NCBI RefSeq assembly: GCF_017833295.1
Contig: NZ_JAFIBW010000001.1
Location: 992,001 to 1,056,000, forward strand
Origin: Methylobacterium sp. PvR107
GTDB lineage: Bacteria > Pseudomonadota > Alphaproteobacteria > Rhizobiales > Beijerinckiaceae
Direction of reading: 5' to 3'
DNA length: 64,000 bases
The notes beneath the pieces were generated by a model that saw only the letters and a list, made by a program, of their open reading frames with translations, did not search any database and was not told the DNA's origin. A program made the translations under genes and the position numbers. This document shows positions 1 to 7,764 of the stretch, piece after piece (position 1 is the stretch's first letter; every line of letters starts with the position of its first letter).

Positions 1-657
1 CGCCTCCAGGACGTCCTGGACGACGCGGTCGTGGGACACTTCCCGGGAGATCACCATCACGTCGGCCGCGGCATAGACCGGGTGGCGAACCGCCATCAGG
101 TCGCGCATCGTCCCCTCGGGATCCTCGGTCTGGAGCAGCGGCCGGTTCCCGCGCTTGCGCACCCGACGCATCAGCACGTCGAGATCGGCCTTCAGCCAGA
201 CCGACACGGCGGATTCGGCGATGCGCGCACGCGTGGCCTCGCGCAGATAGGCGCCCCCGCCGGTGGCCAGCACCAGCGGGCCGGCCCGCAGCAGCCGCGA
301 GATCACACGCTCCTCGCCGTCGCGGAAGCTCGGTTCGCCGTAGATCGCAAAGATATCGGGGATCGTCAGGCCGGCGGCCGCCTCGATCTCGTGATCGGCA
401 TCCTTGAAGATCAGGCCCAGGCGGCTGGCGAGGCGTCGGCCGACGGTGCTCTTGCCCGCGCCCATCAGGCCGACGAGCACGATCGAGCGCACGCCCAGTG
501 CGCGGCGCAGACGCGCCTCGATCGGTTCACCAGCCTCGTCCTCCGCGATCATCGAAAGCTGCACCGCATCCGTGTGGCGTCCCCGCCTCCCCGACGGTCC
601 CGGGCGCGTGGCACGGGACGGGCTATCATCCTGTGTCAGGCTCTTAGCGCGATTCAT
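1..657 (-). CDS. aroK: Shikimate kinase, 3' end cut by window edge
   Basis: Shikimate kinase phosphorylates shikimate with ATP in the cytoplasmic aromatic amino acid pathway. Read from the right, the frame shows a P-loop GLMGAGKST after the strand SIVLV, then DADHEIE (the Asp that binds shikimate), FRDGEE, and the Gly-rich LATGGGAYL segment, all in family order. The frame continues off position 1, so the C-terminus is missing. The start is uncertain: ATG at 657 gives about 42 extra N-terminal residues before the core, while ATG at 552 in the same frame gives a more typical length. aroB, its usual downstream partner in Rhizobiales, would lie outside the window. Confidence 0.9.
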   Translation of the reverse strand, partial: MNRAKSLTQDDSPSRATRPGPSGRRGRHTDAVQLSMIAEDEAGEPIEARLRRALGVRSIVLVGLMGAGKSTVGRRLASRLGLIFKDADHEIEAAAGLTIPDIFAIYGEPSFRDGEERVISRLLRAGPLVLATGGGAYLREATRARIAESAVSVWLKADLDVLMRRVRKRGNRPLLQTEDPEGTMRDLMAVRHPVYAAADVMVISREVSHDRVVQDVLEA

Positions 658-807
658 GCGCCCTGCGAAACGCATCGCTGTGTCGTTGTGGGCCTTGTCA
701 GCGCCTTGTTCGCGTGATGGAAACCGGGCACCCGCGGCAACTCGGAGCAGGCCTCCGCTTGCCCCGACCCCCGCCGACCGCGCCCGTCCGCCCGAGGTTC
801 GACCGAC

Positions 808-960
808 GTGCCGACCCTGCTTCGTTTCTTTGCCACCCTCGCGATCCTGGCGGGCCTGGTCTTCGCGGCGATGTTCACGCTGGCGAACTTCGTCCAGCCG
901 ACCCCGCGGGAGATGACCGTCACGATCCCGGCCTCGAAGCTTCAGCCGGGCAACCGTTGA
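808..960 (+). CDS. Small single-span membrane protein between aroK and xerD
   Basis: A 50-residue protein starting at GTG 808. One hydrophobic helix occupies about residues 4-27 (FATLAILAGLVFAAMFTLAN), followed by a short tail with PTPREMTVTIP. It is too short for many gene callers. From memory, similar short proteins sit at this aroK-xerD junction in other Rhizobiales and are sometimes mislabelled as histidine kinase. No kinase feature is visible. The stop overlaps a possible TTG start of xerD at 957, so the two could be translationally coupled. Function is unknown; an inner-membrane location is inferred from the helix. Confidence 0.65.
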   Translation: MPTLLRFFATLAILAGLVFAAMFTLANFVQPTPREMTVTIPASKLQPGNR

Positions 961-977
961 GCGAGGCCGACGCCGGT

Positions 978-1901
978 GTGGGCGCCGTCCGGATGCCCTG
1001 CCCCGAGGCTGTCGATTATCTCGATATGCTGGCGGCGGAGCGCGGCGCCAGCGGCAACACCCTGGTGGCCTACCGGCGCGACCTCAACGATTATCTCGGC
1101 TATCTCGGCCGCGCCGGCATCGCGCTGGCCGATGTGGATGCCGGCACGCTCAGGGCCTTCCTGATCGATCTCGAAAGCCGTGGGCTGAAGGCGTCCTCGG
1201 CGGCCCGGCGCCTGTCCTGCGTGCGCGGTTTCCACAAGTTCCTCTACGCCGAGGGAGACGCTCGCGCCGATCCCAGCGTCGCGGTCTCGGGGCCGCGCCG
1301 GGGCCGCGTGCTGCCCAAGATCCTGTCCGTCGCGGAGGTCGACCGCCTGCTCGCCACCGCGCAGGAGGCGGTCGCGGCCGAGCAGGCGCCGGGCCCGGCC
1401 CGCCGGGCGCGGCGGATGCTCGGCCTGCTCGAACTCCTCTACGCGACGGGCCTGCGCGTCTCCGAACTTGTCGCCCTGCCCCGGGCCGCGGGGGTCAGCC
1501 GTGAGCGCTATCTCTTCATCAAGGGAAAGGGCGGCCGGGAGCGCCTCGTGCCCCTCACGGAGGCGGCCCGTGCCGCCATGGCGGCCCACCTTGCGGCCGT
1601 GCCGGAGGAATCCGCCTGGCTGTTTCCCGCCGACAGCGACAGCGGCCATCTGACCCGGCAGGCCTTCGCCCGGGATCTCAAGGCGGCGGCGGTGGCGGCT
1701 GGGCTGCGGCCCGATCGCGTCAGCCCGCACGTGCTGCGCCATGCCTTCGCCAGCCATCTGCTGCAGAATGGCGCCGATCTGCGCATCGTCCAGGAATTGC
1801 TCGGCCACGCCGACATCTCCACGACGCAGATCTACACGCACGTCCTCGATGAGCGCCTGAAGGCGATGGTACGCGATCTGCACCCGTTGATGGACGGCTG
1901 A
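978..1901 (+). CDS. xerD: Tyrosine site-specific recombinase XerD
   Basis: XerD acts with XerC at dif to resolve chromosome dimers before division. The N-terminal SAM-like domain (AVDYLDMLAAERGASGNT) precedes a catalytic domain with the full tyrosine-recombinase set: Arg in ATGLRVSELV, Lys in KGKGGRE, His and Arg in HVLRHAFASHLL, His in LLGHADIS, and the nucleophile Tyr in TTQIYTHV. Length is about 305 residues, normal for XerC/D. The start is not firm: TTG 957, GTG 978 and ATG 993 are in frame and none has a strong ribosome binding site. XerD is preferred over XerC because of its position beside aroK, as in other Rhizobiales (memory). Confidence 0.88.
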   Translation: MGAVRMPCPEAVDYLDMLAAERGASGNTLVAYRRDLNDYLGYLGRAGIALADVDAGTLRAFLIDLESRGLKASSAARRLSCVRGFHKFLYAEGDARADPSVAVSGPRRGRVLPKILSVAEVDRLLATAQEAVAAEQAPGPARRARRMLGLLELLYATGLRVSELVALPRAAGVSRERYLFIKGKGGRERLVPLTEAARAAMAAHLAAVPEESAWLFPADSDSGHLTRQAFARDLKAAAVAAGLRPDRVSPHVLRHAFASHLLQNGADLRIVQELLGHADISTTQIYTHVLDERLKAMVRDLHPLMDG

Positions 1902-1987
1902 ACGCAACTCCGCGGCGAATGTCGTGGGGCTCTGTCGTCCGCACCAATTGTACAGGTTTAGCGAACTGCCTAAGAGTGGCGTTTCGC

Positions 1988-1999
1988 CATACCGGTATG
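1988..1999. promoter_or_regulatory. Perfect 12-bp palindrome, candidate operator of the OhrR-like gene
   Basis: cataccggtatg is an exact inverted repeat ending 33 bases before the ATG of the MarR/OhrR-type gene. An AT-rich stretch with caattgtac lies at 1945-1953. MarR-family proteins bind palindromes in their own promoters, so autoregulation is plausible. Which palindrome is the operator is inferred from position only. Confidence 0.4.
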
Positions 2000-2032
2000 T
2001 GAGACCGACTTTACCAGAGAGAGATCATTCCG

Positions 2033-2551
2033 ATGTCAGGCCCGACTGCTTCGCAGAGCGGCGCTGAGCCGAACCCGGCGGGGCATGCGACGACCGACGA
2101 GCCATCGCAGCAGGACCGGCAGCGCCTCGACAACCAGCTGTGCTTCGCGGTCTACGCTGCCGCGCACGCCTTCGGCCGCGCCTATCGCACGCTCCTCGGC
2201 CGGCACGAGCTGACCTACCCGCAATATCTCGTGCTGCTCGTGCTGTGGGAGCAGGACGGCCTGTCGGTGAAGGAGATCGGCAACCGTCTGTTCCTCGACT
2301 CGGGGACGCTGACGCCGTTGCTCAAGCGTCTCGAAGCGTCAGGTCGTGTCCGGCGTGCCCGGGACCGTGTCGACGAGCGGCAGGTCAGCATCTTCCTGAC
2401 CCCGGCCGGCGAGACGCTGCGTGATGTCCTCGCCTGCATCCCCGACGAGGCGGGCGGCCGGACCGGACTCGACACGAAGGGCCGCCAGAACCTGCTGCAC
2501 GATCTCGTCACCCTCAGGCTGGGCCTTCAGTCCGGGCTTATTCCGGACTAG
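2033..2551 (+). CDS. MarR-family regulator, OhrR type (organic peroxide sensor)
   Basis: OhrR proteins repress an organic hydroperoxide resistance gene until a conserved N-terminal cysteine is oxidised. The protein has 172 residues: a disordered, polar N-terminus of about 30 residues, then LCFAVYAAAHAF with the candidate sensor Cys37, TYPQYLVLLVLWE, and a winged helix with LSVKEIGNRLFLDSGTLTPLLKRLE followed by the wing RDRVDERQVSIFLTPAGE. All are close to the OhrR pattern. The start is supported by gagagaga 8-15 bases upstream. No ohr peroxidase gene lies next to it: the neighbours are xerD and a convergent cytochrome c. The target is therefore unknown, and the N-terminal extension is longer than usual. 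Confidence 0.82.
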   Translation: MSGPTASQSGAEPNPAGHATTDEPSQQDRQRLDNQLCFAVYAAAHAFGRAYRTLLGRHELTYPQYLVLLVLWEQDGLSVKEIGNRLFLDSGTLTPLLKRLEASGRVRRARDRVDERQVSIFLTPAGETLRDVLACIPDEAGGRTGLDTKGRQNLLHDLVTLRLGLQSGLIPD

Positions 2552-2565
2552 CCGATCCTGACGGG

Positions 2566-2598
2566 CCCCGGGGCGGCCTGAGGCCGGCCCCGGGGTTT
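2566..2598. terminator. Hairpin between convergent ohrR-like and cytochrome c genes
   Basis: The arms ccccggggcggcc and ggccggccccgggg pair around the loop tga with one bulged base, followed by ttt on the plus strand. It lies 15 bases after the ohrR-like stop and 22 bases before the end of the convergent cytochrome gene, so it may serve both. Confidence 0.65.
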
Positions 2599-2619
2599 CG
2601 GCACGCGGCCGGTCCGACC

Positions 2620-2985
2620 TCAGGACTGCGTCTTGAGGTAGGCGATCACGTCGTTGATCTTCTTGTCGTCCGGGTAGCCCTGGAAGATCATCTTGGTGCC
2701 CGGCACCTTCGCCTTCGGGTTCTTCAGCCACTCGTGAAGATTGGCCTCGTCCCAGGTGATGCCGGAATTCTTCAGCGCGGCGGAGTAGCTGTAGCCCTCG
2801 TAGGTGCCCGCCTTGCGGCCGACGACGCCCTTCAGGTCCGGACCCACGCCGTTCTTCTGAAAGTTGTGGCACGCCTTGCACGGGGCGAATGCCTTCTCGC
2901 CGGCGGCCGCGTCGCCGGCCTCCTGGGCCTGAACTGACAGCGGGATCAGGGCGGCAAGGACGGCGCCGAGAACGAGTGAACGCAT
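2620..2985 (-). CDS. Periplasmic class I cytochrome c (c2-like)
   Basis: A soluble electron carrier. The 121-residue protein has a Sec signal peptide (residues 1-20, hydrophobic core LVLGAVLAALIPL, cleavage after VQA), one haem motif CKACH (Cys36, Cys39, His40), the GPDLKGVVGRKAG loop, and GTKMIF, whose Met99 is the probable sixth haem ligand. This fits mitochondrial-type cytochrome c / c2, at normal length. The start is well supported by caggaggaaatcc directly before the ATG. The physiological partner cannot be told from the neighbours. It is monocistronic and convergent with the OhrR-like gene. Confidence 0.9.
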   Translation of the reverse strand: MRSLVLGAVLAALIPLSVQAQEAGDAAAGEKAFAPCKACHNFQKNGVGPDLKGVVGRKAGTYEGYSYSAALKNSGITWDEANLHEWLKNPKAKVPGTKMIFQGYPDDKKINDVIAYLKTQS

Positions 2986-2999
2986 GGATTTCCTCCTGT

Positions 3000-3687
3000 T
3001 GGCCGCCGGCGCGGCAGCGCTGAAGGCAGAGCTTGCCTGCCTGGAACAGCTCTAAATGAATCCCCACGCACGGTGCAACGGCCTAGTCTCCTGAAGCTGC
3101 GCACCGGGCGCTGGATCGGCGCCCGCGTCCGGCCGCCGTCTGCCTCAACACGGAAGCTTCGGCATTGGCTCCCTGCGGCACTTGGAAGCTTCGAGATGCC
3201 GGGCGAGGCCGCGATCGCGACCGCGTGGTCCGGGTGCTTGTCGACGGGAGCCCAGGCCCTGTAAGTTCGCCGCTGCCGTGCCGACGAACCAGACACCGCT
3301 CCCAGAAAGCCTGACGCGTCTGCTCGTCGCGCCGTCACCGCGCGCGGCCACGGCCGAGCCGCACCGCAGGCCGCGCTGGCGCGATGCGCGGACCGGAACT
3401 CGGCTCAGAATGCGACGCATCCGGCGCTGGAAGCGACGCTGCTGCGCGGCTTCGTCTACGGCGTGACGGGCATCGTTTGGCTCGTCGTGCTGGCGCTGAC
3501 ATTGCGCCATCTGACGCGCTGAGCAGGCGGCGCATGGGCGTGTGACACCTCCCTGTGGATAGTGGTGGCCGACCCGCTAAGCCGTAGACTTCACCGCTAT
3601 CTCGTCATTGAAATCCGGTATCGAGGTGCTCGATTACGGCGGGGATCGACCCGATCGCTCCGCATATCGTGTGCTGGGAACCGGACT
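3000..3687. other. Long region with no convincing gene; possible gene remnant at 3265-3522
   Basis: About 690 bases upstream of the cytochrome c gene. No frame has a good start, ribosome binding site and recognisable product. One plus-strand frame open from 3265 to the stop at 3520-3522 ends in a clear hydrophobic segment (GFVYGVTGIVWLVVLALTL followed by RHLTR), but it has no ATG, GTG or TTG upstream of that segment. It could be a decayed small membrane protein or a gene with an unusual start. The rest shows nothing I can support. Confidence 0.35.
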
Positions 3688-3951
3688 ATGAGCCTGACCG
3701 GACGCTTCTGGTTTCGGAGAACCTGGACCGGCCGCCTCATCCTCCTCGTCGAGGAAGAGCGACCGCGCTGGTTCGGGCGCGGCGCCGGCAAGCCGCGCTG
3801 GCGCAACGCCAAGCTGATGGACTTCGCCGAGCCCGAGCTGAGACCGCTCATGACCATGGAGAAGCATCACCGCTCGGGCGCCACCTCGGCGCAGGTTCGG
3901 ACGCTCCGGCCCGTTCCCTCCACGCCGGAGCCGAAGGCCGCCAACGGCTGA
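3688..3951 (+). CDS. Small basic hypothetical protein
   Basis: An 87-residue protein from ATG 3688 (MSLTGRFWFRRTWTGRLILLVEEE). It begins with an Arg/Trp/Phe-rich segment, then PRWFGRGAGKPRWRNAKLMDF and a polar tail rich in Pro. The frame is open further upstream, but that part reads as random Arg-rich sequence, so this ATG is chosen. I do not recognise a family. The pattern FWFRRTWTGRLILLVEEE...RWRNA resembles short uncharacterised Methylobacterium proteins I recall, but I cannot confirm this. No membrane helix, cysteine pair or known motif is visible. Confidence 0.5.
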   Translation: MSLTGRFWFRRTWTGRLILLVEEERPRWFGRGAGKPRWRNAKLMDFAEPELRPLMTMEKHHRSGATSAQVRTLRPVPSTPEPKAANG

Positions 3952-4063
3952 GCTGCCGTTCAGGGACGCGCCCGTCAAAGCGGGTGCTGTTCCGGGCGGC
4001 TTCGATCACCACCTGGGAGGTCCGCACCCGTCGAGGCGCGCTTCTGAGCCGGTGACGAAGCCT

Positions 4064-4321
4064 ATGCCACGCTATTTCTTCCACACCCAGATCGGCGAGG
4101 ACGTGATCACCGATCCCACCGGGATCGAGCTGCGCGATCCGGACGAGGCCTGGGAGAGGGCCCGTGCCACGATCCGCGCCGCCCTTCGCTCCCCCCAGGA
4201 GCAGTCTCGGCTGATGACCGCCTGCCTGGTCGTGACCGATGCCGCGGGCGAGGTGGTCCTGGAATTTCCGTTCAGCGAGGCGGTCACGCCGCCTCCGCCG
4301 GAGGATCCCACGGTTCACTGA
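4064..4321 (+). CDS. DUF6894-type small protein
   Basis: An 85-residue protein beginning MPRYFFHTQIGEDVITDPTG, the opening typical of the DUF6894 family of short proteins that are abundant in Methylobacterium and Bradyrhizobium. The body has ELRDPDEAWERARATIRAAL and ends in a beta-like CLVVTDAAGEVVLEFPF segment, also typical. GTG 4052 would add four residues. ATG 4064 is preferred because family members begin at MPRYFFH, and ggtga lies 8 bases before it. Function is unknown. Family members often occur singly, as here. Confidence 0.7.
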   Translation: MPRYFFHTQIGEDVITDPTGIELRDPDEAWERARATIRAALRSPQEQSRLMTACLVVTDAAGEVVLEFPFSEAVTPPPPEDPTVH

Positions 4322-4386
4322 CAGCGGCGGTCCGGCAACCGCGCCCTACATCGCGGCGGACGCTATGGACGAGGATCCGTGACAGG

Positions 4387-4602
4387 ATGGATACGCCCCC
4401 CAACGATCTCGACGCACATGCGCTCGGCCGCGCCGCGCCCCTGAAGGGCCTCGCCCGCGAGGCCTGCCCCTACGCCGAGGGGACGGAGGCGCGCAAACTT
4501 TGGCTCGCCGGCTACAATGAAGCCCTGACGGCCGGCGTCGAGCCCGTCACCGGTGGGATCGCCAAGGATCCGGTCCACACGCCGTCCGGTCTGGTGCGCT
4601 GA
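4387..4602 (+). CDS. RMF-like small protein (ribosome modulation factor related)
   Basis: A 71-residue protein containing ACPYAEGTEARKLWLAGYNEA, which matches the core pattern of ribosome modulation factor (CPY, Arg, then WL.G followed by an aromatic). Enterobacterial RMF drives ribosome dimerisation in stationary phase. Whether this divergent protein does so is not known. The N-terminal part keeps LGRAAPLKGLAREA in place of the usual GY.AG..GR. Its stop overlaps the ATG of the next transporter gene by one base (tgatg), suggesting coupled translation. A second protein with the same core is at 34222-34410. Confidence 0.6.
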   Translation: MDTPPNDLDAHALGRAAPLKGLAREACPYAEGTEARKLWLAGYNEALTAGVEPVTGGIAKDPVHTPSGLVR

Positions 4603-5921
4603 TGGATGCGCGGACCGGAACGAGCGTCGGCGCACCCAGGCACCCGGCCCTGAACCGCAAGGCGGTGGGCGCCGTGGTGCTCGGCAACGCCCTCGAATTC
4701 TACGACTTCACCGTCTACGCCTTCTTTGCCAAGGCGATTGGTGAGGCATTCTTCCCGGCCAACGACCCGACCCACAGCCTGCTCGCCTCGCTGGCCTTAT
4801 TTGGCATCGGCTACGTCATGCGGCCGATCGGGGGCGCGCTGATCGGCGCCTTCGCGGACCGCGCCGGTCGCAAGCCCGCGATGCTGATCACCATCGCGCT
4901 GATGGCGGTCGGCATGCTGATGCTGGCGGTCTGCCCGTCCTACGCGACGATCGGCGGCTGGGCGCAGGTCATCGTTATCGCCGGCCGGCTCGTTCAGGGC
5001 CTCGCGCTCGGCGGCGAGGTCGGCCCGTCGACGGCCTACCTGCTGGAGGCGGCGCCCCCGGAGCGGCGCGGTTTCGTAACGAGCTGGCAGATCGCCAGCC
5101 AGGGCTGCGCCGCCTTGTTCGCCGGTCTCGTGGCGACCACGCTGGCGCTGACGGTCGGGGACCGCGCCATGGCGGAATGGGGCTGGCGGCTGATGTTCGC
5201 GCTCGGCCTGTGCGTGGTCCCGGTGGGCCTCGTGATCCGCAGCCATCTTCCGGAGACGGCTGGCGCCGCGGAGGATCCGCACGCGGCCGCCTCGACGCTC
5301 GCCGTGGTCCGGCGGCTCCTGCGCGAGCACGGTCGGCTTCTCGGCCTCACCTTCCTGGTCATATCGGCCTCCACGGTCTCGAATGCCGTCGGCACCAACA
5401 TGCCGGTCTATGCCGGCGCGACGCTGGGCCTGAGCGAGACGGCGTCCACCGCGGTGCCGATCGCGCTGGGCCTCGCCTCGGTGGTGTTCCCGTTGCTCGG
5501 CGGCTGGCTCGCAGATCGTGTCGGGCGACGGCCGGTGATGATCTGGCCGCGGGCGCTGATCCTGGTTCTCGCCGTCCCGGCCTTCGCCTGGGTGCTGCAC
5601 GCTCCGAGCGCGGCAAGTGTCTACGCGGTGACGTTCCTGCTCTCGGCCCTGTCCTCGATCAACGCCGCGGCCGTGATCGTCGGCATCCCCGAGGCGCTGC
5701 CGCGGGCGGTGCGCAGCGCCGGCCTGTCGATCGTCTACGCGGTGGCGGTCTCGGTGTTCGGCGGCAGCACCAACTATCTCGTGAACTGGCTGATCGCCGC
5801 GACCGGAGACCGGCTCGCGCCCGCCTACTACCTCGCGGCCTTCAGCCTCGTCGGGACGGTCGCCGCGCTGCTGCTGCCGGAAACCCGCGGGCGCGATCTC
5901 GACGCCGATACCGAGGCGTAG
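4602..5921 (+). CDS. MFS transporter, metabolite:H+ symporter (MHS) family
   Basis: A 439-residue inner-membrane carrier with about 12 hydrophobic segments. MHS-family features include AVVLGNALEFYDFTVYAFFA in the first helix, the loop GAFADRAGRKPAM between helices 2 and 3, and a second copy GGWLADRVGRRPVM between helices 8 and 9. LVQGLALGGEVGPSTAYLLE is typical of the group that includes citrate, proline/betaine and alpha-ketoglutarate symporters. The substrate cannot be assigned from sequence. The start overlaps the RMF-like gene by one base. No regulator or catabolic gene is adjacent. Confidence 0.85.
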   Translation: MDARTGTSVGAPRHPALNRKAVGAVVLGNALEFYDFTVYAFFAKAIGEAFFPANDPTHSLLASLALFGIGYVMRPIGGALIGAFADRAGRKPAMLITIALMAVGMLMLAVCPSYATIGGWAQVIVIAGRLVQGLALGGEVGPSTAYLLEAAPPERRGFVTSWQIASQGCAALFAGLVATTLALTVGDRAMAEWGWRLMFALGLCVVPVGLVIRSHLPETAGAAEDPHAAASTLAVVRRLLREHGRLLGLTFLVISASTVSNAVGTNMPVYAGATLGLSETASTAVPIALGLASVVFPLLGGWLADRVGRRPVMIWPRALILVLAVPAFAWVLHAPSAASVYAVTFLLSALSSINAAAVIVGIPEALPRAVRSAGLSIVYAVAVSVFGGSTNYLVNWLIAATGDRLAPAYYLAAFSLVGTVAALLLPETRGRDLDADTEA

Positions 5922-6012
5922 CGGCAGGCAGGAAATGCCGTTCTCGGGTCCGCCGGTCGACGCCGGCAGGTCGCTCATTGGACGCCGCTGCGCTGTCGGC
6001 TCAGCCGCCACC

Positions 6013-6126
6013 CCGTCATCCCGGGGCCGCGCGGCGGAGCCCGGGATCCAGACCCGCCGAGGTGCCGAGTGCTGGCGCAGTTTGCGGTTCGGGATTCCAG
6101 GCTCGCCTTTGGCGCCCCGGAAAGAC
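6013..6126. repeat. Dispersed palindromic repeat, full-length copy (MITE/REP-like)
   Basis: The element begins ccgtcatcccgggg and ends ccccggaaagacg, so its ends are imperfect inverted repeats of each other. The first 48 bases match the reverse complement of 30679-30726 at 45 positions by my alignment. Degenerate relatives lie near 17748 and 62679. It is intergenic, between two transporter genes, and carries no gene. Confidence 0.7.
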
Positions 6127-6241
6127 GCCGCGGGAGGCCTGACGCCGTTCATGTGCGTTCCCGCACGACACTCGCGCGGGGCGACGGATTGCGCGTGGTT
6201 CGACGCTAGGTCGCTGGCACGGCCAGGACTAGACCGCGTCC

Positions 6242-7714
6242 ATGCCGATTCCCGCTGAGACGCGCCGCCCGCTGGTCCTCGCCGCGGTGATGGCAGCGAT
6301 GTTCATGATCGCCATTGAGGCGACTATCGTGTCGACGGCCATGCCGCAGATTGCCGGCCAGCTCGGCGACCTCCACCTCTATGCCTGGGTCTTCGCCTCG
6401 TTCCTCCTGACCCAGACCGCCACGACGGTGGTGTTCGGCAAGCTGTCGGATCTCTACGGCCGCCGGCCGGTGCTGCTGTTCGGCATCGCGGTCTTCCTGA
6501 TGGGGTCCCTGCTCTGCGGCCTCGCCTGGTCGATGCCGTCCCTGATCCTGTTCCGCCTCGTCCAGGGCGTCGGCGCAGGCGCGATCCAGCCGGTGAGTCT
6601 GACGGTGGTCGGCGATCTCTACTCGGCGCGGGAGCGCGGCCGCGTCCAGGGCTACCTCGCAAGCGTCTGGGGCATCTCCTCGGTGGCTGGACCGCTGGTC
6701 GGCGGCCTGATCATCGGCCATCTGAGCTGGCCGTGGATCTTCTGGATCAACCTGCCGATCGGCGTGATCGCGGCCGGCCTGTTCCTCCGCTTCCTGCATG
6801 AGGGCGTCGAGCGTCGCAGCCGCCAGATCGACGCCCTGGGCGCTGCCTTGTTCACCGCCGCCATCGCGGCTCTGATGATCGCGTTGACCGCGGCGGGGGA
6901 CTCGGCCGCCGCGGCTCTGTGGCCGGCTATGGGCTTCGTGGTTGCCGCGATCCTGTTCGTGCTTCAGGAGCGGCGGGCTCCCGATCCGATGCTCGATATC
7001 CGCCTGTGGATGCAGCGGCCGATCGCCACCGCCAACACCGCGACCCTCCTCTCCGGCATGACGGTGATCGGGCTCACGGCGTTCCTGCCGATGTACGTCC
7101 AGGGTGTATTGCGGCAATCGCCCCTGATCGCCGGCCTGACGCTGACTCTCATGGTGCTCGGCTGGCCGATCGGCGCCACCACGGCGGCGCGCAGCTTCGT
7201 GCGCTTCGGACTGCGCCCGATCCTGCTGGTCGGCGCGACCCTGCTGCCGCTCGGTGCGACCGCGTTCGTGGCCCTGGGTCCCTCGAGCTCACCGGTCGTC
7301 GCGGCCTGCGGCTCGGTGGTGATGGGCCTCGGCATGGGGTTCCTGTCGACCGCCGCCATCGTGATCATCCAGGACAGCGTCGCCTGGGCGCAGCGCGGGG
7401 CGGCGACGGCCTCGAACATCTTCGCGCGCAACCTCGGCTCGACATTAGGGGCCACCGTCTTCGGCGCCGTGCTGAATTACCGGCTGGCGCATCCCGCGAG
7501 CGGACCGACGGTCAATTCCGACGAGCTGCGGCGCCTGCTCGACGACCCGGCAAGCCTCGGCCCCGGGGGCGACGCGATCCGCGACGGACTCCAGCACGCC
7601 CTCCACGGCACGTTCTGGACGGTCTTCGCGGTCGCCGTGCTGACCCTGCTCCTGTCACTCCTGGTTCCGCCCGTGGCGCTCTCGGATCGCCCGCGCGAAC
7701 TCGCGGTGGAGTAA
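6242..7714 (+). CDS. MFS multidrug efflux transporter, DHA2 (14-helix) family
   Basis: A 490-residue membrane protein of the EmrB/QacA type. Motif C of drug antiporters is visible as SVWGISSVAGPLVGG, motif A as GKLSDLYGRRPVLL, and the first helix has MFMIAIEATIVSTAMPQIAG, where an acidic residue followed by TIV and AMP is characteristic of DHA2. Length and hydrophobic profile fit 14 helices. No EmrA-type adaptor or TetR/MarR regulator is next to it, so it probably works alone in the inner membrane. The substrate is unknown. The 300 bases upstream hold the dispersed repeat. Confidence 0.85.
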   Translation: MPIPAETRRPLVLAAVMAAMFMIAIEATIVSTAMPQIAGQLGDLHLYAWVFASFLLTQTATTVVFGKLSDLYGRRPVLLFGIAVFLMGSLLCGLAWSMPSLILFRLVQGVGAGAIQPVSLTVVGDLYSARERGRVQGYLASVWGISSVAGPLVGGLIIGHLSWPWIFWINLPIGVIAAGLFLRFLHEGVERRSRQIDALGAALFTAAIAALMIALTAAGDSAAAALWPAMGFVVAAILFVLQERRAPDPMLDIRLWMQRPIATANTATLLSGMTVIGLTAFLPMYVQGVLRQSPLIAGLTLTLMVLGWPIGATTAARSFVRFGLRPILLVGATLLPLGATAFVALGPSSSPVVAACGSVVMGLGMGFLSTAAIVIIQDSVAWAQRGAATASNIFARNLGSTLGATVFGAVLNYRLAHPASGPTVNSDELRRLLDDPASLGPGGDAIRDGLQHALHGTFWTVFAVAVLTLLLSLLVPPVALSDRPRELAVE

Positions 7715-7764
7715 GCCCCCGGCCGGCGCTTCCGTGCGGCCGCGTCATGCTCTAGCGTCCGGCC

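Noticed and set aside
3145..3510. 121-residue minus-strand frame upstream of the cytochrome gene
   Set aside because: Arg-rich, random-looking product without a ribosome binding site or motif.
4797..6152. 451-residue minus-strand frame antisense to the MHS transporter
   Set aside because: Composition is shadow-like, it extends into the repeat, and it has no recognisable domain.
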